Source of the DNA: Oscillibacter valericigenes
GTDB lineage: Bacteria > Bacillota > Clostridia > Oscillospirales > Oscillospiraceae
Length of the DNA: 64,000 bases
Assembly: GCF_021531915.1 (NCBI RefSeq)
Contig: NZ_JAFBIV010000010.1
Location: 1-64,000, forward strand
Reading direction: 5' to 3'
The notes beneath the pieces were generated by a model. It saw nothing but the letters and a program-made list of their open reading frames with translations, ran no database searches and was not told the DNA's origin. Position 1 is the first letter of the stretch. Each line of letters starts with the position of its first letter. Positions 49,979-58,200 of this stretch are shown piece after piece. The translations under genes and the position numbers were made by a program.

Positions 49979-51285
49979 TCAACCTGATCCTGTTTGGTTC
50001 TTTCTTTGTCATGCTGCTGCTGAACATCCCCATCTGCGTCAGCCTGGGCATGTCCGCCATCTTCGCCATGCTTTACTCCGGGGACAAGCTGTCCATTGTT
50101 CCCACCAATGTCTATAACGGCATGGCCAAGTTCCTGCTGATGGCCATTCCGTTCTTCGTCCTGTCTGGCAACATTATGGCCAAGGCCGGCATTTCCACCC
50201 GTCTGGTCCAGTTTATTGATGACTGTATCGGACACCGGCGCGGCGGCATCGCCATCGTCTGCGTGGTGGTTGCCTGCTTCTTCGGCGCCATCTCCGGTTC
50301 CGGTCCGGCCACCGTGGCTGCTCTGGGCATCATTCTGATCCCCGCCATGATCAACCGCGGCGGCTTCTCCGCACCCTTCTCCTCTGCCATGATGGCAACG
50401 GCATCCTCCATCGCCATCGTTATCCCGCCCTCCATCGCATTCGTGGTGTACGCCTCCATTACCGGCGTCTCCGTGGGTGAAATGTTCATGGGCGGTATCA
50501 TCCCCGGCATCATGATGGGCCTGGCTCTGGTCATCATCATTATGATCGAGGTCCGCAAGAAGGGCCTGACCGCTTCCCGTGAAAAGGCCACCTGGGGCGA
50601 GCGCTGGAAGTCTTTCCGCACCGCTTTCTGGGGCTTCCTGATGCCCGTCATTATCTTGGGCGGCATTTACGGCGGCTTCTTCACTCCCACCGAGGCTGCC
50701 GCAGTCTCTGTGGTGTACGGACTGATCGTCGGCGTGTTTATCTATCGTGAGGTCAAGGCCAAGGACCTGGTCGAGATCCTGGTGGACTCCGGCAAGACCA
50801 CCGGCGGCATCATGCTGATCATCGGTGCTGCCACCCTGTTCTCCTACATCTGCACTGTCCACGGCATTTCCGCGGCCGCACAGAACCTGCTGCTGAATAT
50901 CGCCGGCAACAAGTATGTATTCCTGGTGATCGTCAACATCATCCTGCTGATCGCCGGCTGCTTCGTGGACGCTAACTCTGCGTTCTACATCTTCATGCCC
51001 ATCATGTACCCCGTGGCACAGCAGCTGGGCATTGACCTGATCCACTTCGGTATCATCGCAACCGTGAACCTGGCCATCGGTCAGGTGACTCCTCCCGTGG
51101 GCGTCAACCTGTTCGTGGCCATCGGCGTCAGCGGCAGACTGCGTGATATCAAGGACAAGACCCGCGTCACCATCGAGACCATGTCCAAGGCCGTGTGGCC
51201 CATGATCATGGCCTGCGTGATCACCCTGCTGCTGGTCACCTACATTCCCTTCTTCTCTCTGGTCCTGCTGGGCCGAGGCTTCTGA
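49975..51285 (+). CDS. dctM: TRAP transporter large permease (DctM)
   Basis: The 436-aa protein has about twelve helices and typical DctM elements: LLLNIPICVSLGMSAIFAML, GMAKFLLMAIPFFVLSGNIMAKAGI, GAISGSGPATVAALGIILIPAM, and CFVDANSAFYIFMPIMYPVAQQLGIDLIHFGIIATVNLAIGQVTPPVGVNLF. It is the transport channel of the TRAP system. A stem-loop after its stop (TCTGAT...ATCAGA, about 51282-51316) may protect or separate the dctP message. Confidence 0.93.
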   Translation: MINLILFGSFFVMLLLNIPICVSLGMSAIFAMLYSGDKLSIVPTNVYNGMAKFLLMAIPFFVLSGNIMAKAGISTRLVQFIDDCIGHRRGGIAIVCVVVACFFGAISGSGPATVAALGIILIPAMINRGGFSAPFSSAMMATASSIAIVIPPSIAFVVYASITGVSVGEMFMGGIIPGIMMGLALVIIIMIEVRKKGLTASREKATWGERWKSFRTAFWGFLMPVIILGGIYGGFFTPTEAAAVSVVYGLIVGVFIYREVKAKDLVEILVDSGKTTGGIMLIIGAATLFSYICTVHGISAAAQNLLLNIAGNKYVFLVIVNIILLIAGCFVDANSAFYIFMPIMYPVAQQLGIDLIHFGIIATVNLAIGQVTPPVGVNLFVAIGVSGRLRDIKDKTRVTIETMSKAVWPMIMACVITLLLVTYIPFFSLVLLGRGF

Positions 51286-51351
51286 TCTGTGATCACATAT
51301 TGATGTGATATCAGATATACAATGTCCCCAAAAAAATAAGGAGGAAAAACA

Positions 51352-52413
51352 ATGAAAAAGTTTCTTGCACTGATCCTCGCGCTCGTCATGAGCCTGTCTC
51401 TGGTCGCCTGCGGCGGCGGTAAGACCGAGGAGAAGCCCGCGGACACCAAGGAGCCCGCACAGAGCACCGATACCAACGTTGCTCCCGAGTTCGAGAAGAT
51501 GACCTGGAAGTTCGCCTGCTCCGCCAACGACCAGTCCAACTGGGTCGGCGCTGCCAAGGTGTTCGCTCAGATCGTCGGCGAGAAGACCGGCGGTGCCATC
51601 ACCGTTGAGTACTATCCCCAGGACCAGCTGACCGCCGGCAGCCAGACCGAAGGTATCCAGGCTATGCTGGACGGCACCACTGAGCTGTCCATGCACTCTA
51701 ACCTGATCTGGGCTGCTTTCGACTCCCGTTTCAGCGTTGTGTCCCTGCCCTTCCTGTTTGCCAACACCGACGAGGCCGATGAGAAGCTGAACGGCGAGGG
51801 CGGCAAGGTCCTGCAGGGCATCATGGAAGAGAGCGGCGCTCACCTGCTGGGCATTGCTGAGAACGGCTTCCGTCACATCACCAACAATGTCCGTCCCATC
51901 GAGAAGGTGGAGGACATGCAGGGCATCAAGTTCCGCGTGGCCGGCAACAAGTTGCTGAACAAGGCCTACACCCTGTGGGGCACCAACTGGTCCAACGCCA
52001 ACTGGTCCGAGGTCTTCACCGGCCTGCAGACTGGTACCTATGAGGGCCAGGAGAATCCTCTGCCCACCGCTGACTCCGCCTCCATCGCTGAGGTCACCAA
52101 GTACATGACCTACTGGACCGGCGTGTATGACTGCCTGTATTTCTGCATGAACGGCGAGCTGTATGATTCCCTGTCTCCCGAGCTGCAGGCCATCGTTGAC
52201 GAGGCCGGCGCTGAGGCTTGCGCTTGGCAGCGTGAGCAGAACCGCAGCGAGGACGAGGGCATCATCGAGAAGTGGGAAGCCGCTGGCATCCAGGTCACTC
52301 GCCTGTCTGAGGAGGCCGCTGCTGGCTTCCGTGCCGCTGTTGAGCCCATGTACAGCGATCCCGAAGTCGTCGATATGCTGAGCCAGGAGCTGATTGACGC
52401 TTTCACCAAGTAA
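51352..52413 (+). CDS. dctP: TRAP transporter substrate-binding lipoprotein (DctP)
   Basis: The 353-aa protein has a lipoprotein signal with lipobox LVAC (Cys about residue 21). A DctP domain follows: FAQIVGEKTGGAITVEYYPQDQLTAGSQTEGIQAMLDGTTELSM, and GIKFRVAGNKLLNKAYTLWGTNW, which contains the conserved Arg that binds the ligand carboxylate. AAGGAGG precedes the ATG. The gene order dctQ-dctM-dctP is unusual only in placing the binding protein last. The ligand should be a carboxylic acid, perhaps one feeding the dehydrogenase genes downstream. Codon bias suggests strong expression. Confidence 0.93.
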   Translation: MKKFLALILALVMSLSLVACGGGKTEEKPADTKEPAQSTDTNVAPEFEKMTWKFACSANDQSNWVGAAKVFAQIVGEKTGGAITVEYYPQDQLTAGSQTEGIQAMLDGTTELSMHSNLIWAAFDSRFSVVSLPFLFANTDEADEKLNGEGGKVLQGIMEESGAHLLGIAENGFRHITNNVRPIEKVEDMQGIKFRVAGNKLLNKAYTLWGTNWSNANWSEVFTGLQTGTYEGQENPLPTADSASIAEVTKYMTYWTGVYDCLYFCMNGELYDSLSPELQAIVDEAGAEACAWQREQNRSEDEGIIEKWEAAGIQVTRLSEEAAAGFRAAVEPMYSDPEVVDMLSQELIDAFTK

Positions 52414-52445
52414 TTGGGGCGCCAACCATCTTAAGCTTATGAAAG

Positions 52446-52486
52446 TAAGGCATGACCGCATGTTTGCGGTCATGCCTTTTTTTATT
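52446..52486 (+). terminator. Terminator of the TRAP operon
   Basis: The stem AAGGCATGACCGCA/TGCGGTCATGCCTT is followed by TTTTTT. Confidence 0.95.
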
Positions 52487-52565
52487 TACACAAAGAGGAG
52501 AAAAATGAATTCAAAATGACGAAAATCAGCCTTAATTTTTGGCACTATAAAATGCGCGAGATGGC

Positions 52566-52594
52566 TTGTTGGATAAAAAGAGGAGTGTTATAAT
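52566..52594 (+). promoter_or_regulatory. Promoter of the second GntR gene
   Basis: -35 TTGTTG (52566-52571) and -10 TATAAT (52589-52594) have a 17-base spacer. CGTGCGGTA/TACCGCACG (52629-52637 and 52659-52667) forms a stem-loop in the leader. Confidence 0.75.
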
Positions 52595-52686
52595 CGGGGC
52601 AGATGGAGAAAATGCCGAAAAGTACCCGCGTGCGGTAATGGCAGTCCATCAGCAGAAATACCGCACGTTGGATATAGGAGGATGAC

Positions 52687-53388
52687 ATGAAACGAGAGAC
52701 TTCGCTGCAGGATTACGCATTTCTGGAGATTCGGAAGCGGATCCAGAATGGAACGTATCCCCCCGGCTCCAAGCTGTCCACCCAGGAGATTTCCGATTCT
52801 CTGGGCATCAGCCGCACGCCGGTGGTGGCAGCCATCAATCGTCTGGTAGCCCAGGGGGTGGCGGAGGCGATCCCCAACCGGGGCGTCACCGTGGCCAAGA
52901 TCACGCCCCGGCGGATTCTGGAGACCGTGGATATCCGCATGATGATCGAACGTTTCTGCGTGCGTCCCGCCATCAAGAATGTGGATTATGCGCCGGAGAT
53001 CATCGCGGAGATGCAGGAAGTGGTAGATGCCCTGCAGGACATTGAGGACTTTAATGCCGCCTATGAGCTGGAGAGCCGGTTTCACACCCTGTATGTGAAG
53101 CTGGCGGGCAATGAAAAGCTGCTGAATATCTATGAATCCAACTGGAGCATCGGCAGCATCTTCTTCCTGTGGACTTCCTCCACCACCAATGTGGACTTTC
53201 TGCGGGATTCCCTGAAGGAGAGCCGGAAGATCCTGGACCTGCTGCTGGCCAAGGACGCGGAGGCGCTTGAGGCCTTTATTCAGCAGCATATCCAGGTGGT
53301 GTACGACACCATTGACTGGTATATCCGCCAGGGAATGGACCAAGTCACCATGATGCCCAAACGGAAAGTTGCCTGGGAGAAGAAGTGA
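52687..53388 (+). CDS. GntR-family regulator, FCD type (second)
   Basis: The 233-aa protein has a winged helix (LQDYAFLEIRKRIQNGTYPPGSKLSTQEISDSLGISRTPVVAAINRLVAQGVAEAIPNRGVTV). A helical effector domain follows, with YELESRFHTLYVKLAGNEKLLNIYESN and EAFIQQHIQVVYDTIDWYI. AGGAGG lies just before the ATG. It sits between the TRAP genes and the hydrolase-dehydrogenase genes, so it is the best candidate to control the second half of the cluster. Candidate sites are the AATTG-N4-CAATT palindromes at 53514 and 54851. Confidence 0.88.
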   Translation: MKRETSLQDYAFLEIRKRIQNGTYPPGSKLSTQEISDSLGISRTPVVAAINRLVAQGVAEAIPNRGVTVAKITPRRILETVDIRMMIERFCVRPAIKNVDYAPEIIAEMQEVVDALQDIEDFNAAYELESRFHTLYVKLAGNEKLLNIYESNWSIGSIFFLWTSSTTNVDFLRDSLKESRKILDLLLAKDAEALEAFIQQHIQVVYDTIDWYIRQGMDQVTMMPKRKVAWEKK

Positions 53389-53410
53389 GCCTTGGCAAAA
53401 AAACCAAAGA

Positions 53411-53421
53411 TGGTCCTACCA
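53411..53421 (+). promoter_or_regulatory. FadR/GntR-type operator TGGTCCTACCA
   Basis: It fits TGGT-N3-ACCA and resembles the site at the TRAP promoter. It lies 45 bases upstream of the next -35. Confidence 0.5.
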
Positions 53422-53465
53422 TTTATTCAAAAAGTAGACTTTTCGTGCAATGTCGCATTTTATCG

Positions 53466-53528
53466 TTGACTTTTTGAATATCAAATGATAATTTTGTATC
53501 GGAGAAAATGGCAAATTGAATTCAATTT
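53466..53528 (+). promoter_or_regulatory. Promoter of the hydrolase gene with two operator-like palindromes
   Basis: -35 TTGACT (53466-53471) and -10 TAATTT (53489-53494) have a 17-base spacer. TTGAATATCAA lies in the spacer (53474-53484), and a perfect 16-bp palindrome AAATTGAATTCAATTT lies downstream (53513-53528). Confidence 0.65.
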
Positions 53529-53548
53529 TACATAATCAAGAGGAAAGC

Positions 53549-54313
53549 ATGGATGAAAGCCTGCGGGTAACGCTGGTCTGCAATGCGGGATTACTGCTGG
53601 AATACCGGGGGACCACGGTGCTGATGGATGGCATCTACGGTCCGGAGGGGCATCCCTTCAGCAACCTGACGGATGTGACCTGGCAGCAGATGCTGCAGGG
53701 GGAGGGCCTCTTCTCCAAAGTGGATTACCTGCTGTTCACTCACGCCCATCCCGATCACTTTTCCCCTGCTATGACCATGGAGTACCTGCGGCACCGTCCG
53801 GTGAAGGGGATTTTCAAGCCCCAGGCAGACCGGCCAGACTCCGCCCTGGATGCCTTCCTGCGGGAACGGCATATCCCCTGCGTGGACCTCTCCCGAAAGA
53901 CGGACCACGCCGCTTTCCGCGTGGAGCCCCACCTGACCGTGCGGGCGTTCACCGCCCAGCATCTGGACCGGAAGTTCTGGGGAGTTCGGCATCTGTGCTA
54001 TGTGCTGTCCTTCGATGACAAGCATGTGCTGTTCACGGCGGATGTGGATTATATGAGTACCTCATTCGATGTGGTAAAGGACTTGCCGCTGCGGGCGGTG
54101 TTTCTGAACCCCCTGTTTTTCCGGGCATTCCACAACCCCAAGTTTTTTCACGGCAGCCTGAAAGCGGAGAATTTCTGCGTGTATCATGTCCCTTTCCAGG
54201 AAGATGACACTATGCAGATGCGCTATCTGCTGCAGCGGGATCTGGCTCGCTGGCCGACCGAAGAGGGGAATGCCGTTGCCCTGACGGAGCCCTGGCAGAC
54301 CGTGGAACTTTAA
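53549..54313 (+). CDS. Metallo-beta-lactamase-fold hydrolase
   Basis: ATG 53549 with AAGAGGAAAG upstream is preferred over an in-frame ATG 11 codons earlier that overlaps the operator. The 254-aa protein has the metallo-hydrolase fold: LLLEYRGTTVLMDGIYG, then YLLFTHAHPDHFSPAMTMEYL with the HxHxDH zinc motif, later VRAFTAQHLD and LFTADVDYMS with the bridging Asp. A ribonuclease, lactonase or thioesterase role is possible. Position between the regulators and the dehydrogenase genes suggests it acts on the imported compound. Substrate unknown. Confidence 0.82.
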   Translation: MDESLRVTLVCNAGLLLEYRGTTVLMDGIYGPEGHPFSNLTDVTWQQMLQGEGLFSKVDYLLFTHAHPDHFSPAMTMEYLRHRPVKGIFKPQADRPDSALDAFLRERHIPCVDLSRKTDHAAFRVEPHLTVRAFTAQHLDRKFWGVRHLCYVLSFDDKHVLFTADVDYMSTSFDVVKDLPLRAVFLNPLFFRAFHNPKFFHGSLKAENFCVYHVPFQEDDTMQMRYLLQRDLARWPTEEGNAVALTEPWQTVEL

Positions 54314-54377
54314 CTCGTATCCCATGAAGAGAACCGTCTCTTTTTTATCATATATCAACAGGAAGGAAGGGTAAGGT

Positions 54378-54851
54378 ATGAGCTTTGACATGGAAATGGC
54401 TCAGGGCAAACTGGGCCGCGTGATCGCAGTCCGTCTGAAACCCGGTACGGATGTTCTTCTGGGTCTGCAGGAGGCCTGCGAGCGCAACGGCATCAACAAT
54501 GGTGTCATCCTCAGCGCAATCGGCAGCCTGCAGGATCCCCATTTCTGCAATCCTGTGGAGATGTCCACCAAGGCAGGCTACGGCTACGGTGAGACTCTGC
54601 ACCTCACCGGCCCCATTGAGCTGACCAACGCGTCCGGCATCATCTGCCATGATGATCAGGGCAACACGAACCTGCATGTCCACATGACCGTGACCGACCG
54701 GCACGGCAACGCCCACGGCGGCCATCTGGTGGAGGGCACCAAGGTCCTGCTGACCGTGGACGTGATCCTGGCCGAGATCGAGGGCCTGGTCATGGGCCGC
54801 AAGTTTGACGAGGAGCTGGAGGTCCCCCTGTTCGCTCCCCGTCAGGCATAA
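54378..54851 (+). CDS. PPC-domain (DUF296) protein
   Basis: The 157-aa protein is a stand-alone PPC (plants and prokaryotes conserved) domain. It contains RLKPGTDVLLGLQEACERNGINNGVILSAIGSL and the metal-site motif LHVHMTVTDRHGNAHGGHL (about residues 96-114). Bacterial members form trimers; their biochemical role is poorly known. GGAAGGAAGGG precedes the ATG. It is 64 bases after the hydrolase gene and 60 before the dehydrogenase genes, so it is probably part of the same operon. High-expression codon use begins here. Confidence 0.85.
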   Translation: MSFDMEMAQGKLGRVIAVRLKPGTDVLLGLQEACERNGINNGVILSAIGSLQDPHFCNPVEMSTKAGYGYGETLHLTGPIELTNASGIICHDDQGNTNLHVHMTVTDRHGNAHGGHLVEGTKVLLTVDVILAEIEGLVMGRKFDEELEVPLFAPRQA

Positions 54852-54864
54852 ATTGTTTTCAATT
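54851..54864 (+). promoter_or_regulatory. AATTG-N4-CAATT palindrome upstream of acoA
   Basis: AATTGTTTTCAATT shares both 5-bp arms and the 4-base spacing with the site at 53514-53527. It lies in the only sizeable gap before the dehydrogenase genes. Confidence 0.5.
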
Positions 54865-54911
54865 GCATTGTGATCCATAGAGCCAAACATTTTAAGAAAG
54901 GCGTGAAAACA

Positions 54912-55925
54912 TTGGCAACGAAAAAGAAGAACTCTGAAGAGAAGTACTCCAAGGAACTGCTGCTGGGTTTCTACCGGACGATGGTCCGCATCCGCTCATT
55001 TGAGGAACACGCGGCTGAATGCTTCACCAAGGGCATGCTGGCCGGCAACATCCACCTGAGCATCGGCCAGGAGGCCGCTGAGGCCGGCGCTTTCGCCACC
55101 ATCCAGCCTCAGGACTATTTCACCTCCACCCACCGCGGCCACGGCCACGTCATTGCCCGCGGCGGCGATCCCAAGCGTGCCATGGCTGAGCTGTTCGGCA
55201 AGCGCACCGGTTACTGCAAGGGCAAGGGCGGTTCCATGCACATCGCTGATATGGCCAAGATGAACCATCTGGGCGCCAACGGTATCGTGGGCGCCGGCCA
55301 GCCCATCTCCGCCGGTTCCGCTCTGGCTTCCAAGATCCTGGGCGACAACTGCGTCACCGTCGGCTGCTTCGGCGACAGCTCTACCAACGAGGGCACCTTC
55401 CATGAGTCCCTGAACATGGCCGCCACCTGGAAACTGCCCATGGTCTGGTTCATTGAGAACAACTGCTACGGTGTTTCTACCGAGATCCACCGCGTCACCA
55501 ACACCCCCGACCTGGCCACCCGTGCCGCCGCCTATGACGTGCCCTTCGCCGTCGTGGACGGCACTGATCCCGTGGCCGTTTACGAGGCCATGACCGTGGC
55601 TATGGACCATGCCCGCAGCGGCAAGGGCCCCTATGTGGTGGAGGCCAAGGTCTATCGCTATCAGGGTCATTACTGCGGCGACCCCGCCGTGTATCGTCCC
55701 GCTGAGTACATGGAGCAGGCTCTGGCCAACGATGGCATCGAGAAGCTGGGCAAGAAGCTGATCGCTATGGGCGTCAAGGAAGAAGAGCTGGAAGAGATCA
55801 AGAAGGCCGCTCAGGAGGAGATGGACGAGGCCGTCAAGTTCGCCGACGAGTCCCCCTATCCCGACCCTGCCGAGGTCACCGACGATATGTATACTGCGGA
55901 TAACGAAAGGTGTGTGGCAAGATGA
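54912..55925 (+). CDS. acoA: Acetoin/2-oxoacid dehydrogenase E1 alpha subunit
   Basis: This is the thiamine-diphosphate E1 alpha of a dehydrogenase complex. I take TTG 54912 as start (MATKKKNSEEKYSKELLLGFYRTMVRIRSFEE, 337 aa); a weak AAAGG lies 10 bases upstream. Signatures are HLSIGQEAAEAGAFA, TSTHRGHGHVIARGGD, GGSMHIADM and the ThDP/Mg site GCFGDSSTNEGTFHESLNMAATWKLPMVWFIENNCYG. The size and AcoA-like look favour an acetoin-type complex, but pyruvate or branched-chain E1 are close relatives. It overlaps the E1 beta gene (ATGA). Confidence 0.88.
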   Translation: MATKKKNSEEKYSKELLLGFYRTMVRIRSFEEHAAECFTKGMLAGNIHLSIGQEAAEAGAFATIQPQDYFTSTHRGHGHVIARGGDPKRAMAELFGKRTGYCKGKGGSMHIADMAKMNHLGANGIVGAGQPISAGSALASKILGDNCVTVGCFGDSSTNEGTFHESLNMAATWKLPMVWFIENNCYGVSTEIHRVTNTPDLATRAAAYDVPFAVVDGTDPVAVYEAMTVAMDHARSGKGPYVVEAKVYRYQGHYCGDPAVYRPAEYMEQALANDGIEKLGKKLIAMGVKEEELEEIKKAAQEEMDEAVKFADESPYPDPAEVTDDMYTADNERCVAR

Positions 55926-56905
55926 GCAAGAAGATTACCGTAAGCAAGGCCATTCGTGAGGGCCTGCTGGAAGAGATGCGCCGGGATGACAAGATGTTCA
56001 TCATGGGCGAGGATATGGCCGTTATGGGCAACGTGTTCGCCGTCACCACCGGTTTCCTGGATGAGTTCGGTCCCAACCGTGTGATCGATACCCCCATTTC
56101 CGAAGAGGGTTTCCTGGGCATGGCCGTTGGCGCTGCCATGCGCGGTATGCATCCCTGCGTGGAGCTGATGTATGACGACTTTGTCACCGTCTGCGCCGAT
56201 CCTCTGTTCAACCAGGCTGCCAAGCTGAAGTACATGTCCGGCGGCCAGTGCTCCATCCCCCTGGTGCTGCGTATGCCCATGGGTTCCGGCCGCCGCAACG
56301 CCGGTCAGCACTCCCAGTCCCTGGAGGGCATGGTCTGCCACTTCCCCGGCCTGAAGGTCGTGGCTCCCTGCTCCGCCGCCGACGCCAAGGGCCTGATTAA
56401 GTCCGCCATGCGTGACCCCGACCCCGTGGTGGTCTTTGAGCACAAGCTGCTGTACGCCAAGAAGGAAGAGATCCCCGAGGACGAGGATTATCTGGTCCCC
56501 ATCGGCAAGGCCAACGTGAAGCGCGAGGGCAAGGACCTGACCATCATCACCTGGAGCCGCGAGGTCAACTTCTCCATGGAAGCCGCTGAGAAGCTGGCTG
56601 CCGAGGGCATCGACGTGGAGGTCCTGGACCTGCGTACCCTGGTGCCCATCGACTGGGAAGCCATCAAGGCCTCTGTTTCCAAGACCCACAACGTCATCAT
56701 CGTTTCCGAGGAAGTCAAGCGCGGCAGCTATGCCGGCGAGATCTCCGCTCAGATCGCCGAGGAGCTGTTCGACGAGTTGGACGCTCCCGTGGAGCGTGTC
56801 TGCGGCCTGAACATCGTCTCTCCCTTCAGCCCCGTGCTGGAGGACCAGAACTTCCCCCATCCCGACGACATCGTCAAGGCCGTCAAGCGCGTCCTGAACA
56901 AGTGA
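55922..56905 (+). CDS. acoB: Acetoin/2-oxoacid dehydrogenase E1 beta subunit
   Basis: E1 beta (327 aa) binds ThDP together with E1 alpha. ATG 55922 overlaps the E1 alpha stop, with GAAAGG upstream. Signatures are KAIREGLLEEMRRDDKMFIMGEDMAV, DTPISEEGFLGMAVGAAMRGMHPCVELMYDDF, MPMGSGRRNAGQHSQSLEGMVCHFPGLKVVAPC and VLDLRTLVPIDWEAI. The E2 gene follows after 13 bases. Confidence 0.9.
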   Translation: MSKKITVSKAIREGLLEEMRRDDKMFIMGEDMAVMGNVFAVTTGFLDEFGPNRVIDTPISEEGFLGMAVGAAMRGMHPCVELMYDDFVTVCADPLFNQAAKLKYMSGGQCSIPLVLRMPMGSGRRNAGQHSQSLEGMVCHFPGLKVVAPCSAADAKGLIKSAMRDPDPVVVFEHKLLYAKKEEIPEDEDYLVPIGKANVKREGKDLTIITWSREVNFSMEAAEKLAAEGIDVEVLDLRTLVPIDWEAIKASVSKTHNVIIVSEEVKRGSYAGEISAQIAEELFDELDAPVERVCGLNIVSPFSPVLEDQNFPHPDDIVKAVKRVLNK

Positions 56906-56918
56906 GGAGGTAATCAAC

Positions 56919-58184
56919 ATGGCACATGAAGTATTGATGCCTCAGCTGGGCCTGACCATGGAAGAGGGCACTGTCTCCACCTGGATCAAGCACGAAGGCG
57001 ATGAGGTGAAGGTGGGCGATGTGATCGTGGAGATCACCACCGATAAGCTGACCAACGAGGTCGCCAGCGAATTCGACGGCGTCCTGCTGAAGATCGTGGC
57101 CCAGGAGGGTGAGGATATCCCCGTCAAGGGCCTGTTGGCCTACATCGGCCAGCCCGGCGAGGCCGTGGGCGGCGCTGCCCCCGCTGCTGCTCCCGCCGCT
57201 CCTGCCGCCGTGGAGGCCGCTCCCACTGCCCCCGCCGCTGCTCCCGCTCCTGTGGCTGCCGCAAACGGCGCCCGCATCCGCATCTCCCCCCTGGCCCGCA
57301 AGACCGCTGCCAAGCTGGGCGTGGACTATACCGCCATCGTCGGCACCGGCACCTCCGGCCGTATCCGCCAGGCTGATATCCTGGCTGCCGCCGAGGCCCA
57401 GAAGAACGCTCCCGCGCCTGTGGCTGCTGCTCCTGCCGCCGCGCCCGCTCCCGCTGCCAAGCCTGCTGCTCCCAAGGCCGGCCTGGATCTGATGGAGGGT
57501 GACACTGTGGTGAAGCTGACCGGTATGCGCAAGGTGGTTTCCGAGCGGATGCTGGCCTCCCACACCGAGATCCCGCCCGTCACCCAGAACATCAAGGTGG
57601 ACGTCACCAACCTGATGAAGTTCCGCAAGATGCTGCTGGCCGAGACCGGCAAGAAGTACTCCGTCAACGACCTGGTGCTGAAAGCCCTGGCTGTCTGCCT
57701 GCGGAGCCATCCCGAGATCCTGGTGAGCTTCGACGAGGCCAATCATCAGATCATCCAGCGCGCGCATGTCAACATCGGCATGGCCGTGGCTCTGGATTCT
57801 GGTCTGATCACCCCTGTTATCCGCGATGCCGATAAGATGGGTCTGGACACCCTGGCCGCTACCGCCAAGGATCTGGCCACCCGCGCCAAGGAGAACAAGC
57901 TGAAGCCCGAGGAGTACAAGGGCAACACCATCACCGTGTCCAACCTGGGCATGTTCGGTATCGAGACCTTCACTCCCATTATCAACCAGCCCGATTCCGT
58001 CATCGTGGGCGTCTGCGCCATTGAGGACGAGCTGGCTCTGGACGATGAGGGCAATGTCGTGAAGAAGCAGGTCATGCGTTTGTCTGTGACGCTGGATCAC
58101 CGCACCCTGGACGGCGCCGTTGTGGCGAAGTTCCAGATGGATCTGCGGGATCTGCTGCAGAACCCCATGAGCATCCTGCTGTAA
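56919..58184 (+). CDS. acoC: Dihydrolipoamide acyltransferase (E2)
   Basis: The 421-aa E2 has one lipoyl domain (residues 1-78) with lipoyl Lys in TTDKLTNEV. An Ala/Pro/Val linker follows, then a peripheral-subunit-binding domain (RISPLARKTAAKLGVDYTAIVGTGTSGRIRQADI, about 125-160). A second Ala/Pro linker leads to the catalytic domain ending with SVTLDHRTLDGAVVAKF, the acyltransferase HxxxDG motif. GAGGAGG precedes the ATG. Its lipoyl domain is nearly identical to that at the start of the E3 gene. Confidence 0.93.
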   Translation: MAHEVLMPQLGLTMEEGTVSTWIKHEGDEVKVGDVIVEITTDKLTNEVASEFDGVLLKIVAQEGEDIPVKGLLAYIGQPGEAVGGAAPAAAPAAPAAVEAAPTAPAAAPAPVAAANGARIRISPLARKTAAKLGVDYTAIVGTGTSGRIRQADILAAAEAQKNAPAPVAAAPAAAPAPAAKPAAPKAGLDLMEGDTVVKLTGMRKVVSERMLASHTEIPPVTQNIKVDVTNLMKFRKMLLAETGKKYSVNDLVLKALAVCLRSHPEILVSFDEANHQIIQRAHVNIGMAVALDSGLITPVIRDADKMGLDTLAATAKDLATRAKENKLKPEEYKGNTITVSNLGMFGIETFTPIINQPDSVIVGVCAIEDELALDDEGNVVKKQVMRLSVTLDHRTLDGAVVAKFQMDLRDLLQNPMSILL

Positions 58185-58200
58185 GGGGAGGAACAAACCA

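Noticed and set aside
51282-51316. Operator at TGTGATCACA between dctM and dctP
   Set aside because: It is better explained as part of an intercistronic stem-loop; no promoter lies next to it.
49474-52473. 999-codon frame on the minus strand opposite the TRAP genes
   Set aside because: Antisense shadow of dctQ, dctM and dctP. The product is a His/Asp/Gly-rich artefact.
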